Shown here one piece after another: positions 1 to 8,185 of a stretch of 64,000 nucleotides of DNA. The position numbers and the translations under genes were made by a program. A model generated the notes under the pieces. It did not search any database and was not told the DNA's origin. It worked only from the letters and a program-made list of their open reading frames with translations. Source of the DNA: Vagococcus acidifermentans (GTDB lineage Bacteria > Bacillota > Bacilli > Lactobacillales > Vagococcaceae); NCBI RefSeq assembly GCF_003987655.1, contig NZ_NGKC01000011.1, positions 1-64,000 of the forward strand, written 5' to 3'. Position 1 is the first letter of the stretch. Each line of letters begins with the position of its first letter.

Positions 1-1
1 A

Positions 2-85
2 GCTAGTTTAGGTTTGACAGACGTGGTAGGGGCTTTTGATGGTGAGTTGTCCTTAAGGACGACTGGCACGATACTAGATGATTGA
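2..85 (+). CDS. C-terminal fragment of an unknown protein (possibly a GHKL sensor kinase)
   Basis: An open frame enters from the left edge and ends at TGA 83-85, giving 27 residues that begin ASLGLTDVV and include GAFDGELSLRTTGT. The pattern GLTxV...DGELSL...GT resembles the last beta strands of GHKL-type histidine kinase ATPase domains (AgrC/ComD-like), but this is too short to be decisive. It converges on the ABC membrane genes transcribed leftwards, with a hairpin between them. A sensor kinase would fit a peptide-responsive accessory cluster; this is inference only. Confidence 0.25.
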   Translation, partial: ASLGLTDVVGAFDGELSLRTTGTILDD

Positions 86-86
86 T

Positions 87-138
87 TCAAAAAAACACCT
101 CCGATAAACTTGTTAGATACAGTTTACTCGGAAGTGTT
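87..138 (-). terminator. Rho-independent terminator for the leftward ABC genes
   Basis: On the minus strand the arm AACACTTCCGAGTAAAC pairs imperfectly with GTTTATCGGAGGTGTT, followed by a run of T (the A run at 90-95 on the plus strand). It lies 30 bases beyond the stop of the ABC-2 gene and also separates it from the convergent fragment at the left edge. Confidence 0.8.
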
Positions 139-169
139 AGAGAAAAATAGACGGTCGATTATTACCCGC

Positions 170-1348
170 TTACTTTATTTTTGCCATTACCTTACCTGTT
201 ATGGTTTTCAAGATAAATACAATACTCAGTCCAGCAAAGAGGACCAGCATACTTTTAGTAAAGCTAAAAAAATCATTGTGTTGATTCAAGTTAATTTCAC
301 CTGAAATAATTTCATCGACCCGAATATAGGATAATGGATTAAAGCTACTCGGCGGTATCAGAACACCGATAATTAAAAATAAACCACCAGCTAGCCACAC
401 ATAGATTTCATTTTTTACAAAGAAACTTACAAGCATGAGAAGCTCAATGAAAAAAAATGAAACGAATAGCATTAGGGTAATCGCTTCAAAAATGTATTGG
501 GCAAGTGTAATCCATGTATATTCTTTAATTAAATCCGTTGTAAAATAATATAAAATGGGATAAGAAGCCTGTCCCAATCCGCTAAGAACAATGGATAGAA
601 GCAACATTGGTAAAAACAGTGCAACAATAAAGAGACAGACATAACAAAAGATGATGGCACTTTTCGTAAACAATATCTTAGAGAGTGAAATTCCTTCGAG
701 TTTCAACAAAGATAAATGATTATGTTTGGTGGTCTTTTCGCTGCAAAAAAAACTTCCAAATAAAAGAATACATAAAGCGATAAAATAGGTACTATATCCT
801 TGTTTAAAAAAATTATAGATAAAGAGCAAACCGTTTGCATTTCTGCGTTCGCCATTTAAATAATTATATGAATCTAATTCTTCGTGTGTAAAATTCGTTT
901 GGTAGTCCTTGGGGAGTAACAAAGTTAATGGTTTTTGAGGCTGTATGTTATTTTGTTTCATATAGTCAATCTCAGCTAAGTTCAAATCTAAAACACTTTG
1001 AGATATTGGCTGTTGATTTTCACCAATCATTTTGGCAGAATCAAAATAGGTCATATCTTCGATCATCTCTTTTTGAGATTTCAACAAAATTTCTCCTGAC
1101 TCAGCTGTTAACCTCTCCAGTTTTTGCTTATTTCTTTCTAGAAAAATATTCTGCTCCATTGTCTCTTTCAATTGTCCTGAAAATGCTATATCTTCTTTGA
1201 CAGACTGTTTCATTTGTTCTAATTCTGTTTTAGCTAGGAAATAATTGCATGTGTATAAGGTGCATACAATTAGAGGACCAATCAGTAGAAATAGTAAAAT
1301 TTTATTTTTTTTCCATAGCTTTCTTGCTTCCCATTTAAAATAAGTCAT
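170..1348 (-). CDS. ABC-2 type membrane (permease-like) protein
   Basis: This 392-residue membrane protein starts at ATG 1348 and follows the previous gene with a 1-base gap. There is one membrane segment near residues 15-35, a long hydrophilic, probably extracellular region (about 40-190, rich in Gln, Glu and Lys), then about five membrane segments from 190 to the end. This is the layout of ABC-2 subunits in antimicrobial-peptide export or self-protection transporters. It forms an operon with a second similar subunit and an ATPase, all leftward. GC is visibly lower than in the window core. The ATPase carries a frameshift, so the transporter may be inactive. The substrate is unknown. Confidence 0.7.
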   Translation of the reverse strand: MTYFKWEARKLWKKNKILLFLLIGPLIVCTLYTCNYFLAKTELEQMKQSVKEDIAFSGQLKETMEQNIFLERNKQKLERLTAESGEILLKSQKEMIEDMTYFDSAKMIGENQQPISQSVLDLNLAEIDYMKQNNIQPQKPLTLLLPKDYQTNFTHEELDSYNYLNGERRNANGLLFIYNFFKQGYSTYFIALCILLFGSFFCSEKTTKHNHLSLLKLEGISLSKILFTKSAIIFCYVCLFIVALFLPMLLLSIVLSGLGQASYPILYYFTTDLIKEYTWITLAQYIFEAITLMLFVSFFFIELLMLVSFFVKNEIYVWLAGGLFLIIGVLIPPSSFNPLSYIRVDEIISGEINLNQHNDFFSFTKSMLVLFAGLSIVFILKTITGKVMAKIK

Positions 1349-1349
1349 T

Positions 1350-2465
1350 TTAATGCACCCTTTTTATAATCATTTTTCTCATCGCTAAGTGTGTTATGAC
1401 ACACAAGATAACGAGCATACCTACCGAAAAGATCAAGTCAACGATATTCGGTTCATTATATAAAAAATAAGATAAGCGTTGTAATCGAAAAGGATTTCCT
1501 ACTACTTGGAACTTTGATAATAGCCCGCCTATTCCAGTAGCAATAACAATATAAAGGCATATAGACACGACCATATTTGAAATCAAGCCTTCACAAAGGT
1601 AAAAAATTTGTTGATAAAAAATGACTAATAAAGGGAATAGCAGCAGGTATGCAGCTAGTACATCTCTCATAGTTACAATAGTTTGTAGCTGACTATTTGT
1701 ATCAACGATTCGATTTAACTGAAAAGGACTGCTAGCAAAAAAGGAAACATCAGAAATACGAGCTGTTAATAAACTATAACTTAGAAAAAGAAATAGACTA
1801 ATTTGGGATAATGCAAAAGTAAGTAACATGTGAATCCGCAAATAACGATTTTTACTAGAACTAGATAAAAACATCAAACCAAGCGAACCGTAACGTTTTT
1901 CAAACGAAAACCAGCTGAAAAAAATCAACAGTATAATCGGTAACACGAAAGGAATTGCTATGCTTTTAAGTAGTTTATATAAAAAATTCGTTGAGAGCAA
2001 CGAGTATTCGATATCCTCATATGATTGCTGAGCATTTTTCAATGTCTGTAAGTAATAATTTTTTTCTTTTTCTTTACCTGTGAAAAGATACTCACGTTTG
2101 TTCAACAAAGAATAAAATTCTTTTTTCTGATTGCTGTACCTCAGACTAGCATCCAAAAAAATCATATTTTCGCGCTTGTCTATTGAAGTTACTTGCGTAT
2201 CTATTGTATCTAAAAGGGCCGTAATATAAAAAGTTAACTGTTCTTCTTCAGTTCTTGGTAAGTTGTAAGCTGATAATGAGTCTTTTAAGGTCGAGTACTG
2301 TTTGCCTTCTTGTATAATCATTTCTTTTGTTTCTTGCCGGATTGTTTTTGTCAGATTATAATTTACAAAAAAGTAAAGAATGGACATAAAGCATGGGAAA
2401 AGTAATAAGAAAAAAATCCATTTACTTTTAATAAGCTTTTTCCATTCAAACCTAAGTAGATCCAT
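1350..2465 (-). CDS. ABC-2 type membrane (permease-like) protein, second subunit
   Basis: A 371-residue membrane protein with the same plan as its downstream neighbour: an N-terminal segment (about residues 17-36), a charged loop of roughly 130 residues, then five or six hydrophobic segments (about 170-365). The two proteins are probably diverged paralogues forming a heterodimeric permease. Its start ATG overlaps the end of the ATPase gene by 14 bases, indicating translational coupling. The N-terminal WKKLIKSKWIFFLL pattern is typical of ABC-2 permeases that interact with an ATPase through a cytoplasmic N-terminus. AT-rich codon use matches the rest of the accessory block. Function is inferred from context only. 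Confidence 0.7.
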   Translation of the reverse strand: MDLLRFEWKKLIKSKWIFFLLLFPCFMSILYFFVNYNLTKTIRQETKEMIIQEGKQYSTLKDSLSAYNLPRTEEEQLTFYITALLDTIDTQVTSIDKRENMIFLDASLRYSNQKKEFYSLLNKREYLFTGKEKEKNYYLQTLKNAQQSYEDIEYSLLSTNFLYKLLKSIAIPFVLPIILLIFFSWFSFEKRYGSLGLMFLSSSSKNRYLRIHMLLTFALSQISLFLFLSYSLLTARISDVSFFASSPFQLNRIVDTNSQLQTIVTMRDVLAAYLLLFPLLVIFYQQIFYLCEGLISNMVVSICLYIVIATGIGGLLSKFQVVGNPFRLQRLSYFLYNEPNIVDLIFSVGMLVILCVITHLAMRKMIIKRVH

Positions 2466-3344
2466 TGGACTTCACCCCAAATAATTCTTTATACCGTTGT
2501 TCACTACCGGCAATATATTTTTCAAAAGAAGTAATTTGTAAGTTATTCTGAATCAGTAAGTTAATAATATCAGCGCCATCTTCTTGGTGAGACAATATCT
2601 CAAAAGAAGTTCCATTCGCCTGATAGTCATAACGGTTGATTTCCAACATTTCTTTTGTTTTATTTATAATTTTTGTATCAACCCTAATTTTTAAAATATT
2701 TTTTTGGTAACCATAAATATTTTCCAACCACACTTTTTGATTTTTAATAAAAAGGATATCATGTGTCACTTTATCAATTTCATTTAAATTATGAGAGGAA
2801 ATTAGAATCGTTTGGCCATTATTGGCCATTTTTTTTATTGCTTCACGAATTAAAATCATACTAGTAGGGTCTAGACCATTTAAAGGCTCATCTAAAAATA
2901 ACAACTTTGAGTTTGAAATAAGTCCAATTGCCAAGAGTGTTCGTTGTTTCATACCCAATGAATAAAATTTAACATTTCTTTCCCAATAATCAGTCATATC
3001 AAGGTATTCAACCGAGTCAATCACTCTTTTCCTAGGTATTTTATGAATATCAGCAATAAAATATAAATGGTCTTTGGCTGAAAGATAAGGATAGAGTACA
3101 CTCGAATCTTGTAAAAAACTTACATTATCAAAAATAGTTCGGTCAGAAATCGTTTGATTAAATAATTTTATTTCCCCGCTTTGGGGCAGATACAAATGAC
3201 TTAAAACATTGAGTAACGTCGTTTTCCCAGCACCATTAGGGCGACTAATCCATATATTCCAGAAGATTTGATGCGAAAGGATGCATCATTAAAGATAATT
3301 TTATTTTTAAACTTAAACGTCAGGTTATTTACATCAATAATCAT
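2452..3344 (-). pseudogene. ABC transporter ATP-binding protein, frameshifted just before Walker A
   Basis: From ATG 3344, preceded by AAGGGAGG, the frame reads MIIDVNNLTFKFKNK to GIYGLVA, then goes out of frame at the run TTAGGGCGAC (plus strand about 3236-3244) and stops. A second frame resumes there as PNGAGKTTLLNVLSHLYLPQ and runs to 2452 with signature YSLGMKQRTLLAIGL, Walker B LLFLDEPLNGLDP and the H-loop region ISSHN. One missing base restores a normal domain of about 297 residues. Without it, the longest intact product begins after the P-loop and cannot bind ATP. This is either a true recent inactivation of the transporter or a sequencing or assembly error; nothing else in the gene looks decayed. 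Confidence 0.85.
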
Positions 3345-3791
3345 ATGAAAACCTCCCTTTTGAGTCAGTATTGAAAAATTATATTTATTCGGTCCGGACT
3401 AAAAGTACCCATTTTAGAAAAATAACAATAAATTTTTGCTGAAAACTGTGATTTTCTCATTCAGGTGAGGATGCGAAAAGTTTAATTGTTTTTTAGAAAA
3501 TGCCGCGTTGTGTCAGATTTAATTTGGTTATTCTGTGTGTCGTAGTTGAGGACGTTTGAGTGCAGATTGTTTTCGAGTAATTTTTCAAACCTTGCATTGG
3601 AGACTGTTTTCATTCTGATTATTTTTAAAATATTTGTTGTCAATGACATCAGGATACATGTTCTGAAATTTTGGTTATTTCAGAATATTTTACTATTTCA
3701 AAAATTTTATATTCTGTCCTATTATATAATATAACTGGATATGTAACTATTTTTATTATATCATAATTTAAAAGGTAGATTTAAGAAAAAT
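3345..3791. other. AT-rich intergenic region between divergent units
   Basis: I see no convincing gene in about 450 bases; a 62-codon open frame at 3546-3734 has no ribosome binding site and no recognisable content. For the leftward genes there is a possible -10 (TATAAT on the minus strand, plus-strand 3378-3383) and, 8 bases further out, the perfect palindrome GTCCGGAC at 3392-3399, which could be an operator covering the spacer or -35 position. Confidence 0.4.
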
Positions 3792-3820
3792 TTGACTTTC
3801 TATCTGATGTATCGTATATA
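3792..3820 (+). promoter_or_regulatory. Sigma-A type promoter of the secreted 117-residue protein gene
   Basis: TTGACT at 3792-3797, a 17-base spacer and TATATA at 3815-3820 make a near-consensus promoter about 60 bases before the start codon. Confidence 0.7.
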
Positions 3821-3879
3821 GAAAGGTGGGTCGTTAGGGGTGCGGTATATCAAACATTCAAAAAAAAGAGAAATTAAAA

Positions 3880-4233
3880 ATGAAGAAAATTGTGCTTAGT
3901 TGCCTTACTTCTATTTTACTTTTGTCCGTAATTGGGTTAAAAACAACTGCATTTGCTGATGAACCAGAGACCAATCCAAGTTCAGTCACTCTTGTTAACG
4001 AACCAGAAACTGACTCAAACTCAATCACATTGTATGGCGCTCCGAGCTACGTATATGTAAGCAATTACACTTTAAGAACATCTGCTTATCCACCATCTAC
4101 AACTTACGTAAACAACTATAATTATATGGGCGCATTGTATTATGGTACTTTAACTAGAACTAAGGTAGTCTATGAACCAGACGCTAAATTATATTTTGCT
4201 ACCTATGCAGGGACCCTAAATAGGTACAGATAA
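3880..4233 (+). CDS. Small secreted protein of unknown function
   Basis: 117 residues with a clear signal peptide (charged MKK, hydrophobic core about 5-20, cleavage expected after TTAFA, residue 26). The mature part of about 91 residues has no cysteine. It starts with a short acidic duplication (DEPETNPSSVTL / NEPETDSNSITL) and continues into a Tyr-, Thr- and Asn-rich region. The gene has its own promoter and a strong terminator, so it is monocistronic. It diverges from a self-protection-type ABC operon, and a possible sensor kinase end lies nearby, which suggests a secreted effector such as a bacteriocin-like protein. No family is recognised, so that role is inference. The ribosome binding site is weak (AAAAGAGAAA before ATG). 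Confidence 0.7.
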   Translation: MKKIVLSCLTSILLLSVIGLKTTAFADEPETNPSSVTLVNEPETDSNSITLYGAPSYVYVSNYTLRTSAYPPSTTYVNNYNYMGALYYGTLTRTKVVYEPDAKLYFATYAGTLNRYR

Positions 4234-4242
4234 CAAATATTT

Positions 4243-4281
4243 AAAAAGCAGTCCTCTCAATATTGAGAGGACTGCTTTTTA
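4243..4281 (+). terminator. Strong terminator after the secreted protein gene
   Basis: The arms AAAAAGCAGTCCTCTCAAT and ATTGAGAGGACTGCTTTTT form a near-perfect hairpin with A and T flanks on both sides, so it could work in either direction. It sits 10 bases after the stop codon. Confidence 0.92.
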
Positions 4282-4422
4282 ATACTAAAATGAGATTCTG
4301 GATAATTTAGTGTGGTATCGTCATATGGAACGGGTTCGGAGTAATATGACAAAGAGGATTTTCAGATATCTATGAGATACGCAAAAAATAAGAATTCAAC
4401 TAAACCAGCCTCTTTTTGATTG
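4282..4422. other. Short intergenic stretch with a possible gene remnant
   Basis: About 140 bases between convergent genes. One plus-strand frame reads NLVWYRHMERVRSNMTKRI and stops at TGA 4371-4373, looking more like coding sequence than random AT-rich DNA. I cannot assign it to a family and it has no start signal. It may be the tail of a lost mobile-element gene at the boundary of the accessory segment. Confidence 0.2.
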
Positions 4423-5058
4423 TTACGTTTTTTTCGACTTGTTTAATCCAAACGGCACGCGGTTTTCCGTACCTTGGCGGATACGCTGAATGTTTTCCCT
4501 GTGCCTGACGATGATAAAGAGGGTCACAAGGATAGCCAGTACCGTCAGCACCCAGTCGTGCTCAGGCAGAATCTGCGGCCAGATTACCGGAAGAAAAACA
4601 GTGGACAGCGTGATTAATACGGCACTCACCATACTTGCCAAACTGACCGTACTTGTCACAAATAAAATAATAGCAAAGATAGCCGCTGAGTAGACGAAAA
4701 ACAGCGGATTATAAGCCAGCAGCATGCCCGCACTGGTGGCGACGGCTTTTCCGCCTTTGAAATTGGCGAAAATGGGAAAAGTATGCCCCAAAATAGCAGC
4801 GATACCGAAATACAGCGGATTGACAGATAAATGAAACAGCACCGGAAGCAGTGTTGCCAGCGTGCCTTTCAGAATATCCATACATAAAACAGTGACGCCG
4901 GCTTTGAATCCAAGCACGCGGAATGTGTTGGTGGTGCCGGAGTTGCCGCTGCCGAACTCCCGGATATCTTTTTGATAAAACACTTTTCCTATCCAAATCC
5001 CGGAAGGAACCGAACCAAGAAGATAAGCGAATAGAAATAATATAATGAGTGTCATCAT
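4423..5058 (-). CDS. plsY: Acyl-phosphate:glycerol-3-phosphate acyltransferase PlsY
   Basis: 211-residue integral membrane enzyme that transfers an acyl group from acyl-phosphate to glycerol-3-phosphate, the first step of phosphatidic acid synthesis in Gram-positives. The three family motifs are present: LLGSVPSGIWIGK (about 14-26), FGSGNSGTTNTFRVLG (about 35-50) and the Gly/Lys-rich KGGKAVATSAG (about 102-112), among five hydrophobic segments. Two ATG codons stand in tandem; the outer one at 5058 lies 8 bases after CTAAGGAGG. In many related genomes plsY sits next to and divergent from parE; here parE is 14 kb away, so the block between may be inserted or rearranged. Confidence 0.95.
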   Translation of the reverse strand: MMTLIILFLFAYLLGSVPSGIWIGKVFYQKDIREFGSGNSGTTNTFRVLGFKAGVTVLCMDILKGTLATLLPVLFHLSVNPLYFGIAAILGHTFPIFANFKGGKAVATSAGMLLAYNPLFFVYSAAIFAIILFVTSTVSLASMVSAVLITLSTVFLPVIWPQILPEHDWVLTVLAILVTLFIIVRHRENIQRIRQGTENRVPFGLNKSKKT

Positions 5059-5202
5059 TGATTTTCCTCCTTAGTAACAAAGTTATTTTACCATGAATAA
5101 GTAGTGACAACAACAAACATTCAAGAATTATCGCTACCCAGACGAAGAGAATTCAGGTATGATATGAGTATCAATTGTGACGATGAAAATGAGGTGTGCA
5201 AG

Positions 5203-5646
5203 ATGTTTGGATTTAAAAAACGCAAAGACAAGAAGCTGGCAGAGGCAGAGCGGCAAAATGTGCTGAGGGAGTTCACTGAAGAACTGCGCCGATACGATAT
5301 ATCTGATGAGGCATTCGCAGTAATCAGCTATGGTTTTTTGATTGAGCTTTTAAAAGACAGTCGGTCGAAAGAAAAACAGCTGGCCGACCTCGACAGGGAA
5401 TTTGCCAAGGATATTTTAGCCATTCCGGAAACCCAATGGGAAAAACTGAAAAAAACGATTGCCCGAAGTACTAGCAGTTTTCAGCCCGAATATCAAGAAT
5501 GGCTTGTTTCAGGAATCGAGTTGTACCACAATTATGTTGCGGGCGGCCGGCAAACATCATCCTTTTCAGCGCTTGTCAGCGACTCGTTTTCAGATATTTT
5601 CAGTAACAATGATGAAATTGTTGTTGACAGAAATGACATAACATGA
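5203..5646 (+). CDS. Hypothetical cytoplasmic protein
   Basis: 147 residues from ATG 5203, chosen because GAGGTG lies 6 bases upstream; the frame is open to 5104 but has no better start. The protein begins MFGFKKRKDKKLAEAERQN, is charged and helical (about residues 10-80 rich in Glu, Lys, Arg and Leu) and has no signal peptide or membrane segment. I do not recognise a family. A possible -10 TATGAT lies at 5158-5163. It diverges from plsY and precedes the T-box unit, whose promoter lies inside its last codons. It is not part of the transporter operon, because the T-box terminator intervenes. Confidence 0.6.
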   Translation: MFGFKKRKDKKLAEAERQNVLREFTEELRRYDISDEAFAVISYGFLIELLKDSRSKEKQLADLDREFAKDILAIPETQWEKLKKTIARSTSSFQPEYQEWLVSGIELYHNYVAGGRQTSSFSALVSDSFSDIFSNNDEIVVDRNDIT

Positions 5647-5652
5647 TAATTT
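5624..5652 (+). promoter_or_regulatory. Promoter of the T-box/ABC transporter unit
   Basis: TTGACA (5624-5629), a 17-base spacer and TAATTT (5647-5652). It overlaps the end of the preceding gene and places the transcript start just before the first T-box stem. Confidence 0.7.
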
Positions 5653-5671
5653 ATTAACAATAGTATTAGAA

Positions 5672-5947
5672 ACACATGAAAAACTTGGATAAGGACAAGT
5701 AGTTGGAATCAGCTTTTTTCAGAGAGCTCTTGGTTGGTGGAAAAGAGAAAAAGCCTTTTAACGAACACACCTTGGAGTTGTTTTTTCGAACGGCGGAAAG
5801 AGTGCCCAGTAGAAAAATCCGGAGCCGCCGTTACCGGTTCAGTCGTCAGACTGGCAGAGTTCTTTACTGTGAGGTAGAGAAAAATTGAGGTGGCACCACG
5901 TACACAGACAGCGTCCTCTTGGCACATTCGCCAAGAGGTTTTTTTAT
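5672..5947 (+). promoter_or_regulatory. T-box leader, predicted histidine-specific
   Basis: A tRNA-sensing transcription attenuator. Visible elements are the Stem I loop-E strands (AGTA at 5699-5702 and GAA at 5763-5765), the conserved AGAGAGC and GGTGGAAAA segments, the T-box bulge sequence GAGGTGGCACCACG (5887-5900) and the terminator CCTCTTGGC...GCCAAGAGG with a T run (5915-5947). The triplet after GAA, followed by the conserved A, is CAC at 5766-5768. Aligned with the B. subtilis glyQS leader from memory (GGC-A-UUCUUGAG against CAC-A-CCTTGGAG), this makes CAC (His) the specifier. Uncharged tRNA-His should then favour antitermination and expression of the downstream transporter. The leader class is certain; the amino acid is a strong inference. 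Confidence 0.9.
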
Positions 5948-5980
5948 TTTACAAAGCAAGTCAGCAGGAGGAGAAGAAGA

Positions 5981-6625
5981 ATGGAACTTGTCATGAAAGT
6001 ACTACCAGCATTGCTGGAAGGGACCAAAACGACGATGCAGGTATTCTGCCTGACATTTATCATGTCATTGCCGTTAGGGATTATGTTAGGGTTGGGGGCT
6101 GTCAGCCGGTTCAAACCGCTGAGTGTACTCGTCAGCACGTTTAACTGGGTCATCCGCGGTACTCCGCTGCTGTTGCAGATGATTTTTGTGTTTTTCGGTC
6201 TGCCGTTTTTGGGCATCGTCATTCAAAACCGTTTGGCCGCAGTATTGATTGCCTTTGTGATAAACTACATGGCTTATTTTGCGGAAATTTTCAGAGGCGG
6301 GATTCAGGCAATCCCGCAGGGACAATATGAAGCAGCAAAAGTATTAGGATTGTCAAAAATTCAAACAATCCGGAAAATCGTGATACCTCAAGTTGTGAAA
6401 ATCGTGTTTCCGTCCATCGGCAATGAGATTATCACACTGGTAAAAGATACATCGCTGGTTTATGCTGTCGGTTTAAGCGAAGTCATGAAGGCCGGGAGAA
6501 TCGCCATGCAGCGCGAAGCAAGCATTGCCCCGCTACTGGTCGTTGCGGTGATTTATCTCGTCTTGACCGGATTAGTAACAATTGTCTTGAAACTGATAGA
6601 AAAGAAATTAAGCTATTACAATTAA
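5981..6625 (+). CDS. Amino-acid ABC transporter permease (His-regulated)
   Basis: 214 residues from ATG 5981, which follows GGAGGAGAAGAAGA; the longer open frame upstream runs through the T-box and is not used. It is a HisM/HisQ-type polar amino-acid permease with about five membrane segments, an N-terminal GTKTTMQVFCLTF block and the EAA loop EAAKVLGLSKIQTIRKIVIPQ (about 123-143) that contacts the ATPase. It is the first gene of a permease-ATPase-binding protein operon controlled by a T-box, so the likely substrate is histidine or a close relative. Only one permease gene is present, so it probably acts as a homodimer. Confidence 0.9.
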   Translation: MELVMKVLPALLEGTKTTMQVFCLTFIMSLPLGIMLGLGAVSRFKPLSVLVSTFNWVIRGTPLLLQMIFVFFGLPFLGIVIQNRLAAVLIAFVINYMAYFAEIFRGGIQAIPQGQYEAAKVLGLSKIQTIRKIVIPQVVKIVFPSIGNEIITLVKDTSLVYAVGLSEVMKAGRIAMQREASIAPLLVVAVIYLVLTGLVTIVLKLIEKKLSYYN

Positions 6626-6642
6626 AGGAAGGATGGACTGAA

Positions 6643-7278
6643 ATGCTTGAAATAAAAAATGTTTCCAAATCTTTCGGTGACAAAAAGGTATTGGACAACT
6701 TCACCATTTCCATGAACTTGGGAGAGATACTGGCAGTGGTCGGACCTTCCGGAGGCGGGAAAACGACGTTGTTGAGATGTATCAGCGGACTGGAAGAAAT
6801 GGACACAGGCGATATCCTGATTGAAGGTGAAAAAGTCGACCCCCAGCGTCCGCAGGAAGAAAAAAATCGTATTGGTGTCGTGTTTCAGGAGTTTAATCTG
6901 TTCCCGCATCTTTCCGTCATGGACAATTTAATTTTGGCGCCGGTACTTGTTTCTGAAAAAAGCAAAGCGGCAGCCAAAACAGAGGCTCAAACGATTCTCA
7001 ATAACTTGGGTTTGGGCGACAAGGCAGGGAACTACCCGTTTCAGCTGTCCGGCGGGCAGAAACAGCGTGTTGCAATTGCCCGTGCGCTGTTAATGAAGCC
7101 GCGTGTGCTTTGCTATGATGAACCGACCAGTGCGCTTGATCCGGCACTGCGGGACAGTGTGGCTGAAAACATCCTACTATTAAAAGAGGAGAACGTGACG
7201 CAAATCATTGTGACACACGACCACGAGTTTGCCAAAAAAGTGGCAGACCAGATTATCGAAGTATCACCAATAAAATAA
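6643..7278 (+). CDS. Amino-acid ABC transporter ATP-binding protein
   Basis: 211-residue ATPase, slightly shorter than the usual 240 of the polar amino-acid uptake family. Motifs: Walker A GPSGGGKTT (about 34-42), Q-loop FQEFNLF, signature LSGGQKQRVAIARAL (about 132-146), Walker B VLCYDEPTSALDP (about 151-163) and H-loop VTHDHEF. The start at 6643 lies 7 bases after GGAAGG, 17 bases beyond the permease stop. It energises import through the upstream permease with the downstream binding protein. Confidence 0.93.
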   Translation: MLEIKNVSKSFGDKKVLDNFTISMNLGEILAVVGPSGGGKTTLLRCISGLEEMDTGDILIEGEKVDPQRPQEEKNRIGVVFQEFNLFPHLSVMDNLILAPVLVSEKSKAAAKTEAQTILNNLGLGDKAGNYPFQLSGGQKQRVAIARALLMKPRVLCYDEPTSALDPALRDSVAENILLLKEENVTQIIVTHDHEFAKKVADQIIEVSPIK

Positions 7279-7291
7279 GGAGTGGAATTTC

Positions 7292-8119
7292 ATGAAAAAG
7301 ATTGTATTGGGTATCGTCGGGCTGGCATGTTCAGCACTGATACTGACGGGCTGCGGCAGCAGCGACAAGAAGGAAGCCGGAGATGACTGGCAAAAAATCA
7401 AAGATAAAGGCGAAATTTTGATTGGTGTGGACGATACGTTTGTGCCGATGGGATTCAGAGATGAAGATAATAATTTGGTCGGGTTTGATATCGAGCTGGC
7501 GCAAGCTGTAGGTGAGGAACTGGGTGTTGAAACCGAGTTTGTACCGATTGACTGGTCGATGAAAGAAGCAGAACTGGAAAACGGCACGATTGATTTGATT
7601 TGGAACGGTTATACGGTTACAGAAGAACGCAAGCAAAAAGTGCTGTTTACCAATTATTATCTAGTAAATGATCAAGTGCTGGTGTCATTGAAAGAATCCA
7701 ACATTAATAGTTTCAAGGACATGAAAGATAAGGAAGTCGGGGCTCAGGAAGGCTCGAGCGGGCAAAATTCGTTTGAAAATTCACCGGAACTGATGAAAGA
7801 TTTTGTCCAAAACAACGAGCCTGTCCTCTATCCAACCTTTACGGATGCGTTTATGGATTTGGAAAGCAAACGGATAGACGGTCTGATTATTGACAAAGTA
7901 TTTGCTGAATATTACATTTCTCATCAGGCAGAGAAAGATATTTTTGCGATTGCACCGAGCGAATATGAACAGGAAAATTTTGCAATCGGCTGCCGCAAAG
8001 ACGCCACAGCGACTGTTGCAAAAATCAATGAAGCACTGAAAGCTGTTTATGACAACGGCAAAGCAAAAGAAATCAGTGAAAAATGGTTTGGCGAAGATCG
8101 TCTGCTGCCTCAGGAATAG
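7292..8119 (+). CDS. Amino-acid ABC transporter substrate-binding lipoprotein
   Basis: 275 residues, the last gene of the T-box operon. A lipoprotein signal ends in LILTGC (lipidated Cys about residue 21), followed by an SBP-family-3 fold: EILIGVDDTFVPMGFRDEDN, GFDIELAQAVGEELGV, ELENGTIDLIWNGYTVTEERK and a hinge region with VGAQEGSSGQNSF. This is the surface receptor of a polar amino-acid importer. Ligand identity rests on the CAC specifier in the leader rather than on residues I can assign. A strong hairpin follows 14 bases after the stop. Confidence 0.92.
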   Translation: MKKIVLGIVGLACSALILTGCGSSDKKEAGDDWQKIKDKGEILIGVDDTFVPMGFRDEDNNLVGFDIELAQAVGEELGVETEFVPIDWSMKEAELENGTIDLIWNGYTVTEERKQKVLFTNYYLVNDQVLVSLKESNINSFKDMKDKEVGAQEGSSGQNSFENSPELMKDFVQNNEPVLYPTFTDAFMDLESKRIDGLIIDKVFAEYYISHQAEKDIFAIAPSEYEQENFAIGCRKDATATVAKINEALKAVYDNGKAKEISEKWFGEDRLLPQE

Positions 8120-8132
8120 ACAAAATAATGAT

Positions 8133-8182
8133 GAACAGCCCCGCAAGCGGCCTCTCAACACTGCCGTTTGCGGGGCTGTTTT
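8133..8182 (+). terminator. Bidirectional terminator
   Basis: The arms GAACAGCCCCGCAAGCGG and CCGTTTGCGGGGCTGTTTTC form a GC-rich hairpin with T-rich ends between the convergent transporter operon and the AraC-type regulator gene; it probably serves both. Confidence 0.88.
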
Positions 8183-8185
8183 CAT

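Noticed and set aside
3546-3734. 62-codon frame in the AT-rich intergenic region
   Set aside because: No ribosome binding site, Phe/Ile-rich random-looking translation and no link to neighbours; expected by chance in AT-rich DNA.
5885-5980. Longer start for the T-box-controlled permease
   Set aside because: It would translate through the T-box antiterminator and terminator; the ATG at 5981 with GGAGGAG is the real start.
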